Source of the DNA: JBDZUZ01 sp040255445
GTDB lineage: Bacteria > Planctomycetota > Phycisphaerae > Phycisphaerales > UBA1924
Reading direction: 5' to 3'
Length of the DNA: 64,000 bases
Assembly (NCBI GenBank): GCA_040255445.1
Contig: JBDZUZ010000001.1
Location: 34,466 to 98,465, forward strand
Below the pieces are notes generated by a model that worked only from the letters and a program-made list of their open reading frames with translations, was not told the origin of the DNA and did not search any database. The translations under genes were made by a program, and so were the position numbers. Each line of letters starts with the position of its first letter. Positions within the stretch are counted from its first letter, which is position 1. This document shows positions 60,449-64,000 of the stretch, piece by piece.

Positions 60449-61849
60449 TCAGTCCTTCCCCCGCGGCAGATCCCCCGTCTGCCGGTACCGCTCCTTGTAC
60501 TTCTGGTACAGCACATCGTGCTTGCTCGTGAGGTCGATCTCGCGGCCGTCGATGAAGGCGTGGTGGATGCGGGTCGTCACCTCGAGCGGTGAGCCGTCGG
60601 TGATGAGCAGCGTCGCGGCCTTCTCGGTCTCCAGCGAGCCCAGCCGGTCGCCGACGCCCAAGATCGTCGCCGCATCGAGCGTGATCGCCTTGAGCGCGGC
60701 ATCGGCGGGCAGGCCGTGGGCCACCGCGGTCGCCGCGCTGTAGGGCAGGTTGCGTTCGTGGGCGGTGTCGTCGCCGTTGGCGATCGAGAAGAGGATGCCG
60801 GCCTCGTGCAGCTCCGCGGGCACGCGGAAGGGCTGGTCGTACGCCGCATCCTCGCGGCGCGGAAAGGTGTGCGTGCCGTTGACGATGACGGGGATGTTCT
60901 GGTCCTTCAGCACTGCGGCGCACCGCGCCGCATCGCGCCCACCCACGATCACGATCTTCAGCCCCATCTCGCTGGCGAAGGCCGCCGCGGCGTTGATCTG
61001 CTCTTCATCACCCGCGAGGACGAAGATGGGCTTCTGGTTCGCTTTAGTCTCGGGCTTGCTCTCCTCATCGCCATCGGAGAACACGCCGCGCATCGCCTCC
61101 CAGCGGAGGTCGGTCGGCGCGTTCTCATCGGCGGACTTCGCCGCGGCGTAGGCCTTGGCAGTGGTGAAGACCTCCCTGATCTGCTCGAGGTTCTCGCGGA
61201 TGTCCTTGAGCTGCTCATCCTCCGAGCGGGTCATCCACCACGCCGTGACCGGCCGCATGTTCGGCCAGCGGAGCACCACGCCGACATCATCGGCGATCGT
61301 GAGATCCTCCATCGTCCAGCCGTCGAGGCGGATCACCGAGCCGCGGCCGGGGACCAGCCCGCCGGTGGGGAAGGTCCCGGCGGTGAGGACGCCGTTGGCG
61401 CGGGTGACCGGGAGCAGCGTCGAGTCCGGGTTCGCGGCGATCACCGCGCGGACCTCGGGCGTGATGTTACCGGTTTCCGTCGTGTCGATGGTGGGGCGGA
61501 CGGACGAGATCTCGGTGAGGCCGAGCTGCGTGTAGGGCGCAACAAGGCCGGGGTAGACATGCTTGCCCTCGGCGTTGATGAGCTGGACCGGCTGCGCCCA
61601 GCGGGCGCGGGCGACCAGGTCCTCCCACGCAGCGCGGGTCATCACGCCGCGGATGATGCCATCGGTGAAGTAGATGACGCCGTCTTCGATCGCGGGGCCG
61701 GAGACCGGGTGGATCGTGGCGCCGAGGATCGCGATGGGGGCCGACTGCGGCGGGGCCTTGAGGCCAAGGTCCTGCGCTGCGGCGGTGCCGGTGATCGTCG
61801 CGAGCCCGGCCGCGGCGATGAGTGTCGAGATTCGTGTGTTCGTGCTCAT
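60449..61849 (-). CDS. Secreted amidohydrolase-family protein lacking the HxH motif
   Basis: 466 residues with a signal peptide to AAA-QDL at about 25. The start of an amidohydrolase is clear (IAILGATIHPVSGPAIEDGVI, then YPGLVAPYTQLGL), but the expected DAHTH after PGL is replaced by APYTQ, so the two His ligands of the first metal are absent. Later family blocks remain: SIANGDDTAHERNLPYSAATAVAHGL, ALKAITLDAATILGVGDRLGSLE and the Asp in FSIANGDD. The gene follows a complete amidohydrolase on the same strand, 53 bases away. It may be a structural partner or have a different reaction. Start ATG at 61849. Confidence 0.8.
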   Translation of the reverse strand: MSTNTRISTLIAAAGLATITGTAAAQDLGLKAPPQSAPIAILGATIHPVSGPAIEDGVIYFTDGIIRGVMTRAAWEDLVARARWAQPVQLINAEGKHVYPGLVAPYTQLGLTEISSVRPTIDTTETGNITPEVRAVIAANPDSTLLPVTRANGVLTAGTFPTGGLVPGRGSVIRLDGWTMEDLTIADDVGVVLRWPNMRPVTAWWMTRSEDEQLKDIRENLEQIREVFTTAKAYAAAKSADENAPTDLRWEAMRGVFSDGDEESKPETKANQKPIFVLAGDEEQINAAAAFASEMGLKIVIVGGRDAARCAAVLKDQNIPVIVNGTHTFPRREDAAYDQPFRVPAELHEAGILFSIANGDDTAHERNLPYSAATAVAHGLPADAALKAITLDAATILGVGDRLGSLETEKAATLLITDGSPLEVTTRIHHAFIDGREIDLTSKHDVLYQKYKERYRQTGDLPRGKD

Positions 61850-61902
61850 GGGTGTGCTCGTGTGCTGATGCGTCTGTGTCGGAGTTGAAGTCTGCGGCCG
61901 CG

Positions 61903-64000
61903 TCACCAGTGCAGGATCCCGCAGCCGCATTCGCCGGGGCGGGCGGCATCGGGGCTCATGCCGCGGTTGAGCATGTCGAGGTAGAGCTGCTCGCGCATGC
62001 GGCGGTACTCCTCGCTCACCGAGTCATCGCCCGGGGGCGCTTCTTCGGCGACGGGCGTGCGCGGTTCGCTCTTCTCGCGGCCCTCGTCGTCGGCTTTCTT
62101 CTTCTTGCCCTCGGTGAGGATCTTCTGGATGAGCCGCTGCCGCTCCGCCGCGATCTTCTCGCGGTGCGCGGCATCGTCCTCGGTCGAAAAGAGCCGCCGG
62201 CCGTCGACATAGGTCGCGATGCACTTGCTCATCCCCGAGAGCGGGTTGCCGTTCCACACGGCGATGTCCGCATCCTTGCCGGGCTCGAGCGAACCAGTGC
62301 GGTTGTCGATCTTGAGCTGCTTCGCGGGGTTGAGCGTGACGAACTTGAGGGCTTCTTCCGGCGACAGGCCGCCGTACTTGACGGCCTTGGCAGCCTCGAC
62401 ATTCAGGCGGCGGGCGAGTTCATCCGAATCGGAGTTGTAGCTGACGACCGCGCCGACATCGTGCATCAGCGGCGGGCCGCCGGGAATCGCGTCCTGGACT
62501 TCCACCTTGTACGCCCACCAGTCGGAGAAGGCCGAGCCGCCGCCCGAGTAGTCGCGGACGTAATCGGCGACCTTGTACCCCTCGAGGATGTGCTGGAAGG
62601 TGCCGATCTTGAAGCCAAAGTCGCGGGCGACCAGGCAGAGCATGACGATCTCGTCCTGCCGGTAGGAGTGGCAGTGGATGAGCCGCTCGCCGGCGAGGAT
62701 TTCGGCGATGGCCTCGAGCTCCAGGTCGCGGCGCTGCGTCGGCGTTCCCTTCGCGGCCTTGCCGCCGTGCTTCGCGGCGTATTCCTTCGCCGCGGTGAAA
62801 CGGTCGCGGATCAGCGTCTCGACGCCCATGCGTGACTGCGGGTAGCGGCCGCGTTCGCTGCTCCAGTTCGCGCCGCGGGGGTTCTCGCCCAGCGCGAACT
62901 TGATGCCGGCGATCGCGCCCTTCATGTGCATGTCTTCGGGGTTCTCAACGCCCCAGCGGTTCTTGGTGGTCTGCGACTGACCGCCGATCGCGTTGGCCGA
63001 GCCGTGCAGCTGCAGCACGGCGGTGACGCCGCCGGCGAGCTGGCGGTACCAGCTGATGTCGTCGGGGTCGAGGACATCCTGGATGCGGACCTCGGAGGTG
63101 ATCGCCTGCCCGCCTTCGTTCACGCCGCGGCTGATGCCGGTGTGCGAATGGGCATCGATGATGCCCGGTGTGATGTGCGTGCCGGCGGGGAGGTCGATCT
63201 CGATCGCGCCGTCGGGCCGCTTGCCGGTGAAGGGCTTGCCGACGTAATCGATCTTCCCCTTCTTGATGATGATGGTGGCGTTCTCGATGCGGCCGCTGTC
63301 GGTGTTGGTCCAGAGCGTGGCGCCGCGGAGCTCGAGGTAGTCGGGCTGCGCCGGCTGCTCGGTGAGGGCGTAGGGGCCAAAGGGGTAGCCGTAGGTTTCG
63401 GGGATGGAGGCGATGGCGTCGTCGGCCTCGTCTTTCTTCTCGTCATCCTTCTTTCTGTCGCCGTCCTTCGCGCTCTCGTCCGCGGCCTTGCGGGTCGCGG
63501 TGAAGTCGGCGCGGTCTCCGGCGGGGAACTGCACCTGGCCGTGGAGCGTGTCGCCGATCAGCGTGACCGAGAGAGTCATGACCCCGTCGTGATGCGCTGT
63601 GCGGTAGGCCTTGGGCAGATCATCACCGTCGATGACGAAGGTGGCGCGGTTGTCTTCGATGCGCTGCTTCTTGGCCTTGATGGTGACGGTGGCGGGCTTG
63701 TCGGCCTTCTTGTCGTTCTCGTCCGCGGCCTTCTCATCGGCGGGCTGGACATCCGCCGCGGCGGCATCGGCTTCCGGCTTGGCCGCTTCCGGCTTTTCTT
63801 CCTCGGGCTTCTCTTCCTCGGGCGGCTTGGGGAGCTTCACACTCACCGAGTCCTTGGTGATCGTGAGCGTGGCTTCCGTCCCGCCCATCGCGAAAGTCCA
63901 GTCACCCTCGATGCGGTTGGCGGCCCGCGAGATCTCGTGCTCGCGGCCGTCGGCCCAGATGCCGCGGATCTTGGTCTTCTCGGCGAAGATCGGCCCATCG
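61903..64000 (-). CDS. Amidohydrolase-family protein (partial, N-terminus outside window)
   Basis: 698 residues are in view, and the frame is still open at the right edge. The N-terminal part is acidic, rich in Lys/Glu/Pro/Ala (linker EEEKPEEEKPEA and similar), with beta strands that may form a separate domain. The amidohydrolase domain begins near EYLELRGATLWTNTD and has PGIIDAHSHTG with both metal-binding His, later CHSYRQDEI and ALKFVTLNPAKQL, DADIAVWNGNPL. This is the usual order for imidazolonepropionase-like secreted amidohydrolases. The next gene is a partner lacking HxH. The substrate is unknown. Internal in-frame ATGs (63888) would give a start inside the strand-rich domain. Confidence 0.88.
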   Translation of the reverse strand, partial: DGPIFAEKTKIRGIWADGREHEISRAANRIEGDWTFAMGGTEATLTITKDSVSVKLPKPPEEEKPEEEKPEAAKPEADAAAADVQPADEKAADENDKKADKPATVTIKAKKQRIEDNRATFVIDGDDLPKAYRTAHHDGVMTLSVTLIGDTLHGQVQFPAGDRADFTATRKAADESAKDGDRKKDDEKKDEADDAIASIPETYGYPFGPYALTEQPAQPDYLELRGATLWTNTDSGRIENATIIIKKGKIDYVGKPFTGKRPDGAIEIDLPAGTHITPGIIDAHSHTGISRGVNEGGQAITSEVRIQDVLDPDDISWYRQLAGGVTAVLQLHGSANAIGGQSQTTKNRWGVENPEDMHMKGAIAGIKFALGENPRGANWSSERGRYPQSRMGVETLIRDRFTAAKEYAAKHGGKAAKGTPTQRRDLELEAIAEILAGERLIHCHSYRQDEIVMLCLVARDFGFKIGTFQHILEGYKVADYVRDYSGGGSAFSDWWAYKVEVQDAIPGGPPLMHDVGAVVSYNSDSDELARRLNVEAAKAVKYGGLSPEEALKFVTLNPAKQLKIDNRTGSLEPGKDADIAVWNGNPLSGMSKCIATYVDGRRLFSTEDDAAHREKIAAERQRLIQKILTEGKKKKADDEGREKSEPRTPVAEEAPPGDDSVSEEYRRMREQLYLDMLNRGMSPDAARPGECGCGILHW

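Overview
The window is high-GC bacterial DNA and probably comes from a planctomycete of the class Phycisphaerae. This is an inference from three things: many secreted proteins ending in a two-loop dockerin-like tail with a terminal Cys, short PEP-CTERM-like tails of the form VPAPAT-hydrophobic-Arg-rich, and an ECF-type sigma factor next to a membrane Ser/Thr kinase. No rRNA, tRNA, CRISPR array or insertion sequence was recognised. 

Layout. Positions 1-1685 (minus strand) hold an ABC-2 exporter: a permease cut by the left edge and its ATPase. A STAS-domain protein follows at 1996-2481. Positions 2736-26692 are the main feature of the window. They hold 21 secreted proteins on the plus strand that end in the same tail, [DFDxSGGVDGDDI]-FF-W-[DxDxSGGVDGDDI]-FF-W-GC, with lpdA as the only other gene among them. 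The enzymes are a subtilisin-like protease, an M43-like metalloprotease and two matrixin-like metalloproteases with PKD domains. The rest are a propeller-like protein, a HAF-repeat protein, and a tandem family of 12 small beta-sandwich-like paralogues (7567-17406). That family carries the signature Y-x-A-D-G-x-[AST]-x-x-x-D. Two mini-genes interspersed in it encode only a signal peptide plus the tail. Most of 8583-17406 is packed tightly enough to be one operon. 

Positions 26832-29227 (minus strand) hold holA (DNA polymerase III delta) and two paralogous PEP-CTERM-like proteins. Positions 29557-33930 hold an RND efflux adaptor and pump behind a possible TetR-type operator. Positions 33937-42885 (minus strand) hold an outer-membrane beta-barrel protein, a chemotaxis receptor with cheW, a eukaryote-type glycogen branching enzyme, a zinc-ribbon membrane protein and a large patatin-like protein. 

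Positions 43179-48607 hold a compact phage head module (portal, scaffold-like, capsid, connector-like, and three small genes ending in a membrane/coiled-coil protein) with no terminase, tail or integrase in view. Positions 49379-53778 hold a sigma factor, a Ser/Thr kinase and three small genes. Positions 54917-60312 hold a five-gene macrolide-type exporter operon: HlyD-like adaptor, ATPase, two FtsX-like permeases and a lipoprotein. The window ends with two amidohydrolase-family proteins on the minus strand. The first lacks the metal-binding HxH motif that the second retains. 

The tail fits the dockerin EF-hand pattern, but no cohesin partner is visible here. What the tail binds, and whether its terminal Cys is processed or attached to the surface, are the main open questions. 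Coordinates use the start codon best supported by a Shine-Dalgarno sequence and the expected N-terminus.
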